From the NCBI GenBank assembly GCA_026119935.1, contig JALRMH010000006.1, forward strand, positions 806,001 through 870,000: a stretch of 64,000 nucleotides of DNA, in the 5' to 3' direction. Below the pieces are notes generated by a model. That model did no database searches and had not been told where the DNA came from. It saw nothing but the letters and a program-made list of their open reading frames with translations. Numbering within the stretch: the first letter of the stretch is position 1; each line of letters starts with the position of its first letter. The position numbers and the translations under genes were made by a program. Below, piece by piece: positions 1-12,091 of the stretch. Source of the DNA: Endothia cerciana. Its lineage: Eukaryota > Ascomycota > Sordariomycetes > Diaporthales > Cryphonectriaceae.

Positions 1-3000
1 CGATCAGACATGCCTCGCGATCGTGCTACAGGCGTGCTGCCATCCCCAACCTTCACGCCTGAATGACCCCGCGTGGTAAGCAGGCATGATGTTCTGCTTG
101 CAAAGTCGCGAGCCACGAGTGCTCTTGCAATCCAGCCTTGAGCCCTGCCTTGGCGCATCGGCATCCCGGCCCCCCCTCAGCTCACAGACACCATCAGGCT
201 TTGCGCACGTCCACAGACCTGACCGTCAGGCTGCAGATGGGGTGACTCAAACGGCGGCGCCTAAAACGTGGCAATAGGTCTCGGGGACGTGCGTCCAAGT
301 ATCAACTCGCACCCACCACACTCCTCCCCAACGAGATCCCGTTCAACGGACGTGTTCTTACGACGACTCGTGGCTGGAAGCACATTGGCCCGCATGAGGG
401 CATAGCTTCCCAGGGCTCGGGTGCACGATATGGCGCCTGTAGCTTCAGTAGATGCGTATCTTGCCCTGAATCGTGGACAAGGCCGGCCTGCTATTGAGAA
501 TCCGGGGTCGGGCAGCATCTCCCAAAGTGGCCCTATAGGCCCGATCTCTAATCCTCACGTGCGCTGGGGTGTCAGGTACATCCAAATGGTGAGATCATCG
601 GCAAACCCATACGGGACGTCTGCGCGGGGCCGGTCTGGTTCACGCCTCGAGGTCAGAGAGACACACAGATCAGTTTGCCAGCCGACGTCGAAGTTCCCTG
701 GCCACCCAAGTTCCAGGTAGCCATAGGACGTAGGCCTGAGTCTCGTGTACTGCATAATTTTATGCAGAGACTCCCGCCCTGTCCGAGATGCATTACCACC
801 GGGCGTCGAATCGTAGCTTGCCCAAAGCTTTACAAAGTCTCTGTAGCAAACGACAAACGTCCTGCTCACACCCACCGAGGTGACCATCCCATACCTGCCA
901 ACAGAAGCTGGAGATCAACTCCGGCACGCCAGACTGGTAGGTACCAACAGTTCGACGGCTGCTCCCTTGATGTCCAGCGACTTACTTAGCTGCATAATAC
1001 TGGTGATGATCACCACCGTTCCTGCGTCACTGCTCTGCCAGGGCCGGGGTCGCAAAGTACTACTGCATTAACAAGCCCTCGCCGTACAGCGAACACAGTC
1101 CAACAGGCTCAGGATGCCTCGTGGTTCCTATCGAGGACGAGCCATCGCATCACCACAATGCGCATTTCATAATCTTCCCATCGTGCCGGAATCCCCCCCC
1201 CCCCCCATGCCGAGTCAACATCCCTACGACTGAGGGATGGGCCAGGCCACACTGCTCGAGGGGGGGTGCTGGGACTGCTCCCAGTCCCGGGCTTCGGGTG
1301 GCCATTCCGAGTGGGTCTGCCCGATCCTGGTGCGATACCTGCGCTGTACATTGAAATGGGTGCTATGTGCCTAACGGCGCCAGCTCAGCCTAACTTTGAT
1401 GACGGCCTTCGTTTTCCACGCGCCCCATGGCCAAGGGAAATTGATCTCGGCTTTCCCCTGAGACCTGCTCTCCGGCCAGCTCAACCCGATGCCAGGAGGC
1501 AGACAACAGACAGGTGTGCCGGCGGGCCCCCCTCTTTTTCTCCACGTGTTCCCAGCCGGGCGGTAAGGCGGGTTGCCGTACAGGCGGTCAGAGCTTCTGG
1601 CCTTCTAGAAGGAATCCTGCTGACGCAGGTGGATGGGGAACCTGATCGTTGTGGTCAGACCCAGCGACGGCTCGCTGGCGTGCCGCCGACTTCGACCTGT
1701 CTGCAGACGGCGGAACCGTCACGATGGAGTTCTGGTCCGGTTTGTACACGGGGAGCGAGGCTCTCAATATGAGCTGCAACAGCAACATCATGAGCACGCG
1801 CTCGGTCATCCCAGGGCACAGGCTCGGAGGATCTCCACGCGAAATTTCAAAGAGACCTTTCATGCAGACCCCTCCACCGGTAGACAGGCAACAAACCAAC
1901 CACCGCTCAAGACGACAAGTCGTCCTCGCTGTAAGGAAGGCAAGTCCGTGTTGGAAAAGGCTCAGGCGCACTGCAGCACCCTTGAAGCCTACGTCCGACA
2001 ACTCGGCCTCGGCCTACCTAGGCTGACCAAGTTCAAGACCCTTCTTAGGGCCCCCCCCCCCCCCACCCTGAGACAGATGGCCCGGCACGCAGTAGACAGG
2101 ACGATACCAGTGCGCTAAAAAGACGCCACGAAGATCTCGGGACAGCCCAGCGGTATCGTGTGACCCTACCTGCCCTCCAGTACCACCTCGTCACCTCGGA
2201 CGTGCGAGCCATGCTGCGCATCGTCCAGGCTGACCGGCTAACGGATCTGGCTCGGTAGAAACGAGCGGGAACGTTTGGGCACGCACGTGCACGCACGCAG
2301 GGGACCTATGCCACACCTGAAAGCGAGAACCGCCCTGCATTGTGCTTCTCCCCAGGAGAAGAAGGCAGGGACCTCGCGCCCGGTCCGGTAAGAGTCCCAG
2401 ATCCGACGAGGAGACAGGCCTACTCAGTACTGGTGCGTGCGCGCGCGCGTGTGTGCCTACATAGATAGGCGCGAAGCGATGTGAGGTCATTAGGCTGGGG
2501 CTCCACCAGCCTTGTCCGGTAGGGCTGTGGTAACCGCTGGACGTCTGGGATGACAAATCGCTGAGAGCCCCGAGCGACGGGCAGCAAACCGCCACGCCTC
2601 ACCTGGTAGAGACATGTTCCCGAGGGCTGGAGGCCTGACGGGACGAGTACCCTTTTGCCTATATAATAACCTCCCTCGTTCCGTCCTTGACGGAAACGAC
2701 CTTCCTACCCGATCGACGAACAGGACCCGATGTCAACAACCGTGACTGGGCTTGACGTATAGGACTACGTCCGGAGATCTGGCGTGAGCGCGGCTAGAGG
2801 CCTCAGAAAGATCTGGACAGGCGGGAACATCAGGCGGGTCGTCGTCGGGGCAGTGCCGGAGGTGTCAGGACCTGCAGGCGGGGCTGTGGACTGCGGTCTG
2901 CCTCGAGCATAGGGCTGGGCTTACGTTCGTGTCGTATTGTAGCCAGGGTATGTTTGCCGAACGCTTCCAGGCCAATTACTGGCCGCCTGGCGACGGAATG

Positions 3001-3642
3001 TTGTTCCCTGGTGGCAGCCGGGTCGTGGTTGACCGTGTGAGAGGCAGGTCATGCGCGCCGAGGTTGACTGAGCCACGCACGGCGAGTGAGGTATGTGGTG
3101 ATGGTCTCGTCATTGCTACGGACCACATAGAGCAGGTGGGGTCGCCGGACTAGATCCCTTGCCTGAGATCTGAGAGGCACTGGCTCTGGTGGCCCTAGGG
3201 GCACTTCACTTCATCGCGGCCTTCTTTCAAGCTGCCCCGAGGAGGAGGAGGCGGCGGCGGCGGCAAGAGGGCCCGAAGACCTTCTGCAGAATTGAAGACA
3301 CTGGAGGGGTGATCAGCAGTGAAGTCTTGAAGCACCGAACCCTCGCCTCTCGACCCTGTCATGATATACTGGCATGGTCTCGTTAGCATGGTGTCCCCGC
3401 ACGTCTTCAGGTCCGAGTAAGGAATCTGTCTGAACGAGTAGAGATAAATGCGTAGTCCGATACCTAGTTGCCTTGCGACGGGATGTCCAGACATCTTTTT
3501 GTTCTACCAATGGCCTCTTCTAGTGTCACTTTTCTCCCCCATAAAGATGCTCCCGATAAACCATCCAACAGACGACGCGATAAACGACCGTGCCGAAATC
3601 CAGCCCGACCAGGCCCTCGTCCCCCTTTTTTTTTCTCCGGGC
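1..3642. other. No recognisable gene; GC-rich intergenic sequence
   Basis: Open frames here are short, overlap on both strands and resemble no family I recognise, so I call no gene. The stretch holds two pure C runs of 14 nt (1193-1206 and 2051-2064), a short GGA/GGC-type trinucleotide run around 3239-3262, and a TATA-like AT-rich patch near 2660. Some of it could be decayed coding sequence or an unrecognised lineage-specific gene. Confidence 0.4.
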
Positions 3643-4431
3643 TCACGACCCGTTCGTCTCCAGCTTCCCCTCCAGCCTCTCGACGTACCCCACCAGGTCC
3701 TCGATCGTACACACCCTCAGGCCCCACCTCCTCGCAAACTCGATACACGCCTCGCCCCGCAACATGCCCGGCGCCCTGCAGATGGCCTGGCCCTCGACCT
3801 CCTGGCCGTCGTCCACGATCTCGCAGATGACGGCGGCGGGCCTCTTCCCGGCGAGGCGGCAGAACTCGGTGGCGGCCTCGGTATGGCCCCGCCGCTGCCT
3901 GACGCCGCCGGACCGCGCGCGCAGCGGCAGGACGTGGCCTGGGCGCCGGAGGCTCGCCTTGGTGGCCGCCGGGTCGGCCAGCGTCCGGCAGGTCAGCGCG
4001 CGGTCGTGGGCGGAGATGCCGGTGGTGACGGAGGGGTCGGCGGCGTCGACGGACACGGTGTAGGCGGTCGAGCGGGGGTCCTCGGACCGGGCGACCATCT
4101 GGGGGAGGTCGAGAGCCACGGTGAGCGCCGGGGCGAGGGGCGCGCAGATGTAGCCCGAGGAGTGGCGGACCATGAAGGCCATCTGCTCGGCGGTGACGGA
4201 CTCGGCGGCGATGATGAGGTCGGCCTCGTTCTCGCGGGAGGGGTCGTCGAGGACGACTATGAACTGGCCATCGCCTGGCGCGCGCAGGAGAGGTCAGTGG
4301 GCTGCCTTGTCTAGCTGGGGACGGTGGGACGGGGGGACGGGGGAGGAGGGGCAGAGAGGAGGCGTACGGAAGGCTGCGATGGTGTCCGGTATCGGGTCGA
4401 ACTCGGCGCGGTCGAGGGTCGTCGAGGTCAT
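3643..4431 (-). CDS. RIB3: 3,4-dihydroxy-2-butanone 4-phosphate synthase
   Basis: Two exons: 4431-4368 and 4274-3643, with a 93-nt intron (GTACGC donor, CAG acceptor) that restores one frame of 231 aa. This enzyme turns ribulose 5-phosphate into formate and the four-carbon unit used for the lumazine ring in riboflavin synthesis. Residues 31-40 carry the acidic signature containing RENE. Residues 150-155 read RGHTEA, which includes the conserved active-site His. The length fits the fungal monofunctional enzyme, with no GTP cyclohydrolase II domain fused. The start is the ATG giving MTSTTLDR, chosen because its exon joins in frame to the conserved DGQF segment. It is divergent from COQ3. The sense strand just after the donor is strongly C/T-rich. 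A longer antisense-frame ORF across the locus is a shadow. Confidence 0.93.
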
Positions 4432-5449
4432 GCTGGCGCCTGTGGGCAGGCGTTCGGCCTGCAGACGATGTTGTTTCCGGCGCAGGAAGGGCCTTCTTGT
4501 CGACTCCGTCCTGAGAGGGGGGCTGAGGACAGGGCTGGAGAGTAGGTAGGTCGCCGCCCGGGTCACCCGGTGATCTCTCCTGGTGTCGAGCCGCGGTATA
4601 TCTACCTGGCGGGGCGCCGTCGGCAGAGGTGTGGCAGTCGAGCTTCCAGGACGAACCGAGGGCAGGAAGGCAGCTGGGACAAGACAAGAAGGGCGGGAGG
4701 GCGGTAGATACTGGCGAGGTATTGGGGGAGTTCCCAGGCGGGATGTGTCTGGGCAGACGTGATTCTGTAGGCGGGTTTGAACTGGTCTAGAACAATATCG
4801 CGAATGCCCCGCGATCGATGGGCCGGACCCCGCTCGCGCTCGCTCTCGTTCACAGTCGATGGTGGCTCGGTCGGCTGGGTGAGCAACTGGCACTGCTTAA
4901 TAATGAATCATTCTTTGAACGACGGTATAGTACAACTTCAATTACAGAGTACATGCTGCCAGAGTAATTCGGCCTTCAATGTCCTGGCTATGCCGAACTA
5001 TCCGGGGCCCGAACGTCTGCACCTCTACTGATTCCTCCTCCAGTGTCCTGGAGACTCGTCGTTGTGCGAGAAGATTCTTCACAAGGCCTGCCATTGCCCA
5101 TGTCTCTGTTTGTCCGCCGAGGCTGCCGGCGGAGGGGCCGAGTCGGCGGTCCGCACCCCTGAAGATGCCCTTGGGACCCTGCAGCCACAGCACTACCGTA
5201 CCACACATGGCCGCTAACAGGGTACATACCCTCTAGTACAGCAGTAAGTAGCATGGTGTACGTCCGTACGCAGGCCAGGCCGCCAAAAAGTCAAACTGCT
5301 GACCTCATCTGCATCCCAAACCTTCACCCCGAACATTCATCCTCGCCTCTCACAACCCTGACAGGACTGCCCTGTTGTGAGACCCTCTGTCGGCAGCACT
5401 TGAGAGCGAAGGGGAGGGTGAAGAAGTAAAGGGGGTCTACGCCATCACG
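4432..5449. promoter_or_regulatory. Divergent RIB3/COQ3 intergenic region
   Basis: About 1 kb separates the RIB3 start (minus strand) from the COQ3 start (plus strand), so it should hold both promoters. I see no FMN riboswitch-like structure and no coding frame resembling a protein. No specific operator can be named from the sequence alone. Confidence 0.45.
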
Positions 5450-6412
5450 ATGGCGCCTTCGAGGGCGCCAGGAGCTGTGCTGCGCCAGGTGACCAGAGGA
5501 GCCCGATCCCCACCGACACCGGGACCGAGGGAGGGACACCTCAGGCCAGCGATCACGACGCCTAGGAATCACACACCAGTAATACACCATCGCCGCCGCC
5601 TACATCAGGACCGCAGCGAGATCCCCACCTCATCCATCACCCCGCCCTCCCCACCGGCATACACGTCCGTGAACCCCTCCGAGGTCGCCCACTTCAACGC
5701 CCTCGCCTCCTCCTGGTGGGATCCCCACGGGCCCTCGCGCATCCTCCACCTCATGAACCCGCTCCGCCACGACTTCATCCGCTCCTGTCACGCCGTCCAG
5801 CCCTCGCCTCTATCTCCAGACCACAGGCTTCGCTATCTCGACGTCGGCTGTGGCGGTGGCATCTTTGCCGAGTCCGCGGCCCGCCTGTCCACCACCGCCT
5901 CCGTCACCGCCGTCGACCCCACGCCCGAGGTCCTCAGGGTCGCGAGGGCGCACGCCGCCAGGGACCCCTCTCTGGCCGCCAAGCTCCAGTACGTGAGCGG
6001 GACCATCGAGACGCTGTCCCTGCCGGGCGGTGACGACGACAAGTACGACGTCGTCAGCCTGTTCGAGGTCGTCGAGCACGTGGACACCCCGTCCGCCTTC
6101 CTCGACCGGTGCGGCGAGTTCGTGAGGCCGGGCGGCTGGCTGGTGCTGAGCACCATCGCCCGGACGTGGGCGAGCTGGTTCACCACCAACTTCATGGCCG
6201 AGGATGTGCTGAGGATCGTGCCCAAGGGGACCCATGACTGGAACAAGTACATCAACGCGGAGGAGCTGGGGAGGTACTTGGCGCGGAGGCCGGGGTGGAG
6301 CGCCCCGAGGGTGACGGGCGTGGTCTACGTCCCCGGCCTGGGCTGGATCCAGGTGCCCGGGAGCGAGGCAGTGGGGAATTACTTCTTCGCCGTGCAGAGG
6401 GAGGAAGTATGA
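5450..6412 (+). CDS. COQ3: Ubiquinone biosynthesis O-methyltransferase, mitochondrial
   Basis: Intronless ORF of 320 aa. The N-terminal 60 or so residues are rich in Arg, Ser and Pro and almost free of acidic residues early on, as in a mitochondrial presequence. Next come the NPSEVAHFNALASSWWDP segment typical of the UbiG/Coq3 family and the SAM-binding motif DVGCGGG at residues 131-137. Later class I methyltransferase elements follow, including FEVVEHV and RPGGWLVLSTI. The enzyme carries out both O-methylation steps of coenzyme Q synthesis on the matrix face of the inner membrane. The start is the first in-frame ATG (a5450) before the presequence. Nothing appears broken. It is divergent from RIB3. 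Confidence 0.95.
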   Translation: MAPSRAPGAVLRQVTRGARSPPTPGPREGHLRPAITTPRNHTPVIHHRRRLHQDRSEIPTSSITPPSPPAYTSVNPSEVAHFNALASSWWDPHGPSRILHLMNPLRHDFIRSCHAVQPSPLSPDHRLRYLDVGCGGGIFAESAARLSTTASVTAVDPTPEVLRVARAHAARDPSLAAKLQYVSGTIETLSLPGGDDDKYDVVSLFEVVEHVDTPSAFLDRCGEFVRPGGWLVLSTIARTWASWFTTNFMAEDVLRIVPKGTHDWNKYINAEELGRYLARRPGWSAPRVTGVVYVPGLGWIQVPGSEAVGNYFFAVQREEV

Positions 6413-6618
6413 TCCTGGGTGCCATTAGACACACGTCCAGGGATCGACGCATGATGGGATGTGGCGGGCTGTAAGAATTAATCATGGGTTGAAGGATTCC
6501 TCCCTGTGGTGCGGCTGCTCCTCCCCGGCCTCGGCCGACATAGCTTCGACGTTCCCCGTCGCCATCGCCTCCCTCCTCCCCTCCTGTTCCGCGGAAGAAA
6601 CCGCCGGGGCGCCATGGC

Positions 6619-6654
6619 AGTGGTGGTGGTAGTGGTGGTGGTAGTGGTGGTGCT
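6619..6654. repeat. GGT/AGT trinucleotide microsatellite
   Basis: An imperfect run of GGT units interrupted by AGT, about 36 nt, immediately before the AT-rich island. On the minus strand it would read as an ACC/ACT (His/Thr/Pro-type) repeat, but no credible gene covers it. Confidence 0.8.
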
Positions 6655-7108
6655 GGATGACTAGCGTGGAGAGAGGAAAACAGACGAAGCCGCAAAGCAG
6701 CCACGCAAAAAAATATATATATACATATAAGACACTTGACCGCATAATCTTCGCGAAAGCAGCTACACCCCTGAGTATAGGAAGCTACAAAGGGCACTGC
6801 TTCTAGGCCTGAAGTATATAAGTTAAATGACTCACTTCTCGGCAACTCCTCCGCTTCCCAGCACCCCTTGTTAGTATTAGGATATATGTATCTTAATTCC
6901 TTAATATAGACTACATAACGAGGCGAGCAAGCAGTGTGGAGGACGAGTCTGCCAGTGCTGCCGTGCCAATCTGGGCTGGAGGTGCGTGTGAGCTGAGCTC
7001 GAAAAGCATATGAGTTAGCAGAGGCAAGGGAAGTATGTGTTTTGAAGCGGCGGGACGACGGTATATGCGCGTTCGGCTTCAACATGATAGCAATACACTA
7101 CGACAGTA

Positions 7109-7134
7109 AGAGAGAGAGAGAGAGAGAGAGAGAG
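7109..7134. repeat. (AG)13 dinucleotide microsatellite
   Basis: Thirteen perfect AG units in the AT-rich island between COQ3 and the F-box relic. Confidence 0.95.
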
Positions 7135-7716
7135 TCGCTCGGGCGACGCGCCGAATACTGATTTTGATAATCGAGGGGCGTATGTTGAGAACCTGCCCTT
7201 ACTAGGCTCCTTAGCTGCAAACCAAATCCCTAGCGAAGGTCACTATACGGTTTAGGGGCCTTTGTAAGGGGCTATAAAGCAGCGTCCTCACATCGTCGTA
7301 GGTCCGTAAGGGACTTGGACCTCTTGGCTTCATCTTGATTAGACCTCGTCGCTCTGCCTGCGCACTTGAAACCTGACACATGAGCACCTAGCCTGCTAGG
7401 TTGGATCTGGTGAAACTGTAGACCCTTTAGCTGCAAGAGCAGGCGTCTAAGCGCTTGTGGTGCTCATACGAGAAGTTTGTAGTAATTAGTTACCTTAAAA
7501 GCACGTGTGCGGCAGGGCTTTAAATAGTGGTCTAGTCGCCTAGGGCTTTCAGGCTTTCCAATCTCTCAATGATACAGGGAAATTTTTTACTCGGTATTCA
7601 TTGCACACATCAGCAACTACAACAGCCCACTCCCGGTGGCCAATAAAATGTGCATCATCCCTCTCTCTGAAGCCGGGGCCAGTCCGGGATGGTCCACAAC
7701 CGACGGAAAAGCGACT

Positions 7717-9333
7717 ATGCACGGGGAGCGTAATGACACCGATATGAATACGACCCTGGACCGCAAATCCTCTCGAGGGAGCTGGCATGTGCTGCCAGCT
7801 GAGCTGACGGCCATGATAATCGAGATGCCTATGTCGCCGGGCGCAAAATCGACATCGGTACATGACCAGACGGCCCTGGCTCCGTGCTCAATCGTCTCTC
7901 GACGGTGGCAGAGCCTCGTCGAGCCGGTCCAGTTCAAGCGTCTCATTCTACACCAGTCGGACATTGTCGACTTTGGTAAGATTGTAACGGGGCGGCGGAC
8001 GGCCTTTGTGCACATCTGGCTGCGGTTGGAACTTCCCGCCTACGACTGCGGGAGTTTGTCAGAGGGGATAATCAGAGGAAGAAATCAGGACCCACAACCT
8101 GATCTACACCAACGCCGTCTGGGATCTCTTCGAGGCCCTCTCGTCCCTGTTCTGGAACAAGCGCCATGGCACAAGGGGAATCACCCTGGAGCTGAGCGCT
8201 CGCTCACCGAGTGACATAATCCACTTTGGGAACGACCCCTGAAATGCGCATAGGCGACACGCCATGGGAAATGAAGCTCGAGGACTCGGAGAGGCCCCCA
8301 GTTTACACACACAACGATCCCTTCCACAGCTGGCTCAATGGGCGGAAGTGTCGGCGGACAGTGCCAGAAGGCGCCAAGCGCAGGCTGTTCGGACATCCTC
8401 ACGGTCTGGAATGTCACCGCGATGCAGCTTCCGTAGAGAGGTTGGGACAGAAACTGCCCAAGGTCAGCATCATCCATGCCCTCGTCACCCGACGTCAGTT
8501 CTATCGGGCGTTCAGTGCTACCAGGGGCCTGGCAGAAATTTTTGGCAGTCTGCCGGGACTGGAAGAACTCACATACGAGCCGTGGCGCGGCCCTCCTCGC
8601 GACCTTCTTGGTGAGCCCGCTGGCGTCCCTGCTGTTCAGAACACCCCCGACAATCCATATGCTGAGCTGATATATAGAGAGAGGGCCCGCTTCTCCAGGG
8701 ATTCCGACCACGGGCATTTGTTCAGCAGGGTGTTGAAAAGCAGATGCAGCCTGAAGAAGGTGTCCATCTCCGAGAACGCCGATAGTGAGTTCTATAAGAC
8801 CTTGAGGAGCTGCACGCATCGCTGAACGTCTACGCCGAGGACCTTTTTCATTCCTGAATCGGACCTTGGCGATGACCCAGATGAATGTTTAGGGTGGGAA
8901 AACATATAATACTTATCTCTCACCTGCATTAACCCCGCGGGCTCTTTGTTGAAGCCGAACGATGATATTACGGTCATCTGCTGGGCAGCAAAGAGAGCGG
9001 AGCTGATGCCGCAGCTCGAGGTTATGGAGCTCTGGTGCTGTTGGAGATCCGGGCTCACATCCATCTTCCGATTCGAAAGGCGAGGACGCCGGCCTAGGAT
9101 CCAGCTCTTGTCTACTAAGCCTAGCCGCATCAGCATACGAGAGGCGGCGTGCTGGAGAGGCGGCGTGCTGGCAAGGCGTGGTGGACCGCCTCTATCCCGG
9201 GCTGGCAATCCGGCTGGAGGTGGAGGTGACCCGCCTGGATGGAAATACATTCCTAGGGCTGGCCTCCGTGATCGAGCTGTCGGTCCCTGAAGGACCGATT
9301 ATTGCATCCGATATTTCTTCAGCAGATGCATAG
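7717..9333 (+). pseudogene. F-box-like protein, frameshifted relic
   Basis: Pieces of one protein appear in order but in different frames. From 7717 there is an F-box-like start containing WHVLPAELTAMIIEM, then SIVSRRWQSLVEPVQFK. After a frame change near 8065 comes a segment with NAVWDLFEALSSLFW and ITLELSARSPSD, ended by TGA near 8220. Another frame gives FYRAFSATRGLAEIFGSLPG and LEELTYEPWRG around 8500-8595. After about 8815 the frame changes again to EELHASLNVYAEDLF. From 8960 it reads RAELMPQLEVMELW, and it ends near 9333. This order (F-box, beta/alpha segments, late MPxLEVMELW block) matches large Sordariomycete families of F-box proteins. A perfect 16-nt tandem duplication at 9139-9170 adds damage. 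Introns could explain a few of the breaks but not all of them. I do not recognise a specific orthologue. Confidence 0.6.
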
Positions 9334-10522
9334 AGGGCATAGGCGTCGACGCATTTAGATACCTATAGACAGCGTCCCACACAACTGTGAGGAAGGCCCG
9401 CTGAACGAAGCCTGGGGAGGAGTGGTTTGCACTCCACGTCGTCGATATGCACTAGGATACTAAGGCACATTAGCCATCCCCACACGTGTCATATCCTGAC
9501 CTCCTGCTCGGTATCGCCATCCACCGCCTCCACGTGCACCTCCCTCAAACCCGGGGTGGAGCGGAACGGACCGGGACCCACTGGCAGAGGACCACATAAT
9601 ATACTCGGCCCTATCCAGACTCGGAGGAGCATGGTGCAGCGCGCCTCACCAGATGAAGCAATACCACTGGCGCAAGTCGGTGACCAAGGTCACTAGCCGC
9701 AGAGGGAATGGGTGAAGGATGAGATGAAGCCATGCAGCAGCCGTCTGGTCTCCCTCCACACTAATGGTAGGAGGAGTGGAGAGGATTGGGATGCGATGTA
9801 ATGCTATGCAGCGGCCATCTGGCCTCTCTTGGCGTTGACATGGCTGAAATCAAGTCCACCACGGCATGTCTTCGGAGGGAGGCAGACGACCTAGCGAGTA
9901 TTCACCACAAAAAAATTCGACCCGCCTCAGGCTGCCCTCGTGCCGAAGAGATGGCTCGGGCCCGGGGGCTCAACTTCTGACCGAGGCCATGCCCTCCTAC
10001 ATTTCTCGGGCGCTCGTTCCAATTGGCTTATTACCTACATAGGGCCATCCAAACAGTTTGGTTCGACCGGCAAGTGGTTCACATTCAGCAGGAGGGTATC
10101 AAATAGGGATTCCTCGCCCCAAAAATCTGCAAGAGCGGCAGATCAGAGCAAAGGGCCGCCAGTGGCCCTCGAAACAACAAAAAAAGCCATGGTCAGCATC
10201 CTGCCAGGGATGGAATCGCTCGTGCTTCAGGGTTGCATATCTGGATGAAACCAGCCAGCCACGAACCTCTGCTGACCACTGCTGACGGGGGGCGGAATGC
10301 CACGCTGGTTTGAGCCCGAGGATGAAGCTTATATCCTTCGTCGCGAGGAGAAGTTCACGTCGTGGACCTCTGTGTCTTGTTCTCCTCTTCTCTTCCTTCT
10401 TACTCAATACTGATGTGGACATTTTCGTGAATTTTTACCCGGACAAGGGGTTGTGCTTCTATTATTATCGCTCTGAGTGAGCACGAACCTTTTCCAGACC
10501 TGTCGCACCCTCGCGAGACGAG
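9334..10522. other. Decayed or non-coding sequence
   Basis: No intact gene is visible. Short frames such as the one around 10180-10240 reading SILPGMESLVLQG loosely recall the C-terminal parts of F-box/LRR-like proteins, so a second degraded relative may lie here, but the match is too weak to call. The last part is probably the promoter of the gene starting at 10523. Confidence 0.35.
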
Positions 10523-12091
10523 ATGTGGTACTTGGCTGGCTTGCCCATTGTGGACGCCTGCCATAGTCTGGCGGTGAACGCTGTGCTGTGGACCACTTTG
10601 GCACTGACAGTCGTCATCGTGAGATTGTACACGAGAGCAATACTCATCAGTGCGCTGGGCTGGGACGACGCTCTGATGGCAGCAGCTATGGTAAGCAGAC
10701 ACATGAGTTCCTGTGTTGATGCGGCTTTAGCCAGTGTCTTGTCTGAATCCATGAATCGATTCTCACTCGTTCCCTGCCCCTAGATATGCTCGATAGGGAA
10801 TACCGTGTCTACATTTTTTGGTGAGCTCCCAGGCCTGTGACTCAACCGTTGCTCTATGGTAGCAACGCCGGATCCAACGTGTGAAAGCTCATTACTGCCA
10901 CGGCACAGAGATCAGATTTGGGCTGGGCCTACCGTTCGACGAGGTATCTCTGAACAAATTCTTCGCGGTAAGCAGAAAGCCTGAGGCCCTGTCCTGCAAG
11001 ACGTGTCGCAGCCTGAAAGACATTACCGCTGACCATGTCCAGGCACTCTACGCCACGGTCCCGTTCTACTACACCACCCAGACTCTCTACAAGCTGTCCC
11101 TGACCATGCAGGTGGGCAGGCTGTTCACGACGATGCTGGGGAGGAGGGCGATCCTGCTCGCCACGCTGTGGATCAGCGCCTGCGGCCTCATGACCCTGTG
11201 CGGGTCCCTGTTCTACTGCTTCCCCATCTCCAAGGCCTGGGATGCCGACGTGCCGGGCTGGTGTGTGAACCGGCCGGCCCTGTTCTACGCCGTGAGCGGG
11301 GTCAACGTCTTCAACGATATCGCGCTGCTCGTCGTCCCGCTGCCCTTCCTCTTCAGGGTGCCCCTCCCCCAGAAGCAGCGCCTGATCCTGATCTCCGTCT
11401 TCCTCTGCGGTATCTTGTGTGTTCCCCTCCCCCGCCCCCGGTCCGCTCTTGTGCTACACGCCTGCTAACATGTGGACTCGAGCACCACGGCTGTGTCGTG
11501 CGTCAGGCTCAAGGCTATGTACGAGGTTGCGAGTACGCCGGTTTACGAACAGCCAGGTATGTGCTGCCGAGAGCCCAGGGCCTCAACGACCTCGACGCGA
11601 TCGAGAGACCCTGCAACGGGCGCGCAAGGCGGGGGGAGGGGGCACGCGGGCATCTATACGCTGACACAGCTTCGTAAAACATAGTGACGGCCATCCCGAT
11701 CAACCTCTGGTCCCTCGTCGAGATCAACGTCGCCATCATCTGCGGCTCCATCCCATCGATCAGATTATTCTTTACACGGGTGATCCTCCGACAGCTGAGC
11801 AACGACAAGGTGCCCACGTTCGGCATGTACACCTCAGGGGAGCGTGCCAAAGACAGCGGGATGCGAAAAGGTGTCGGACTCAAGTACCTCCAAGAGGCCA
11901 GGCGGAATACCCGAGGCACGAGACCTATTGAGCTGGCATCCCCCCACGCAGACACGGCCCGGACTGCCTCGGAACAGGACCTCCTACAGCAGGAAGGGCC
12001 CCAGGTAGCCAGCCTGCATGGTCAGTCTGCGGCAAGGGCTTATGGGCCTGATCGCCCCGAGGGGCGTGAGAGTATCGGCGTGGCAGAATGA
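10523..12091 (+). CDS. Fungal rhodopsin-domain integral membrane protein
   Basis: Six exons: 10523-10690, 10784-10820, 10909-10967, 11043-11416, 11483-11556, 11685-12091. Together they give a closed frame of 372 aa. Several hydrophobic membrane segments are visible, with hallmarks of the ascomycete rhodopsin-domain family: VRLYTRAILISALGWDDAL in the first loop, an EIRFGLGLP segment, ATVPFYYTTQTLYKLSL, VNVFNDIALLVVPLPFLF and LWSLVEINVAIICGSIPSI. The tail after the last helix is hydrophilic. These are seven-helix plasma-membrane proteins, mostly of unknown ligand. This family is distinct from retinal-binding opsins, and no retinal-lysine case can be made here. The exon 4 donor is GTGTGT rather than the nearer GTATCT, because only it keeps the frame. 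The exon 3 acceptor at 10908 was chosen on the same grounds. Neighbours are decayed. Confidence 0.85.

Larger units (their letters stand above)
6413..7716. other. AT-rich intergenic sequence with microsatellites
   Basis: Downstream of COQ3 the composition shifts to AT-rich, TA-rich sequence with an ATATAT run near 6710-6730, a GGT/AGT repeat at 6619-6654 and an (AG)13 run at 7109-7134. No frame looks like a protein. The composition is what repeat-induced point mutation (RIP) leaves in old repeats, but I have no copy to compare it with. Confidence 0.45.

Noticed and set aside
3464..4687. 407-codon minus-strand frame over RIB3
   Set aside because: It runs across the RIB3 exons in another frame and has the Arg/Pro-rich composition of a shadow. 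RIB3 itself reads with all its motifs.
10881..11468. Single 195-codon frame as the whole rhodopsin-like gene
   Set aside because: It begins at GTG inside an intron and reads through two introns. The six-exon model restores the N-terminal helix and the C-terminus.
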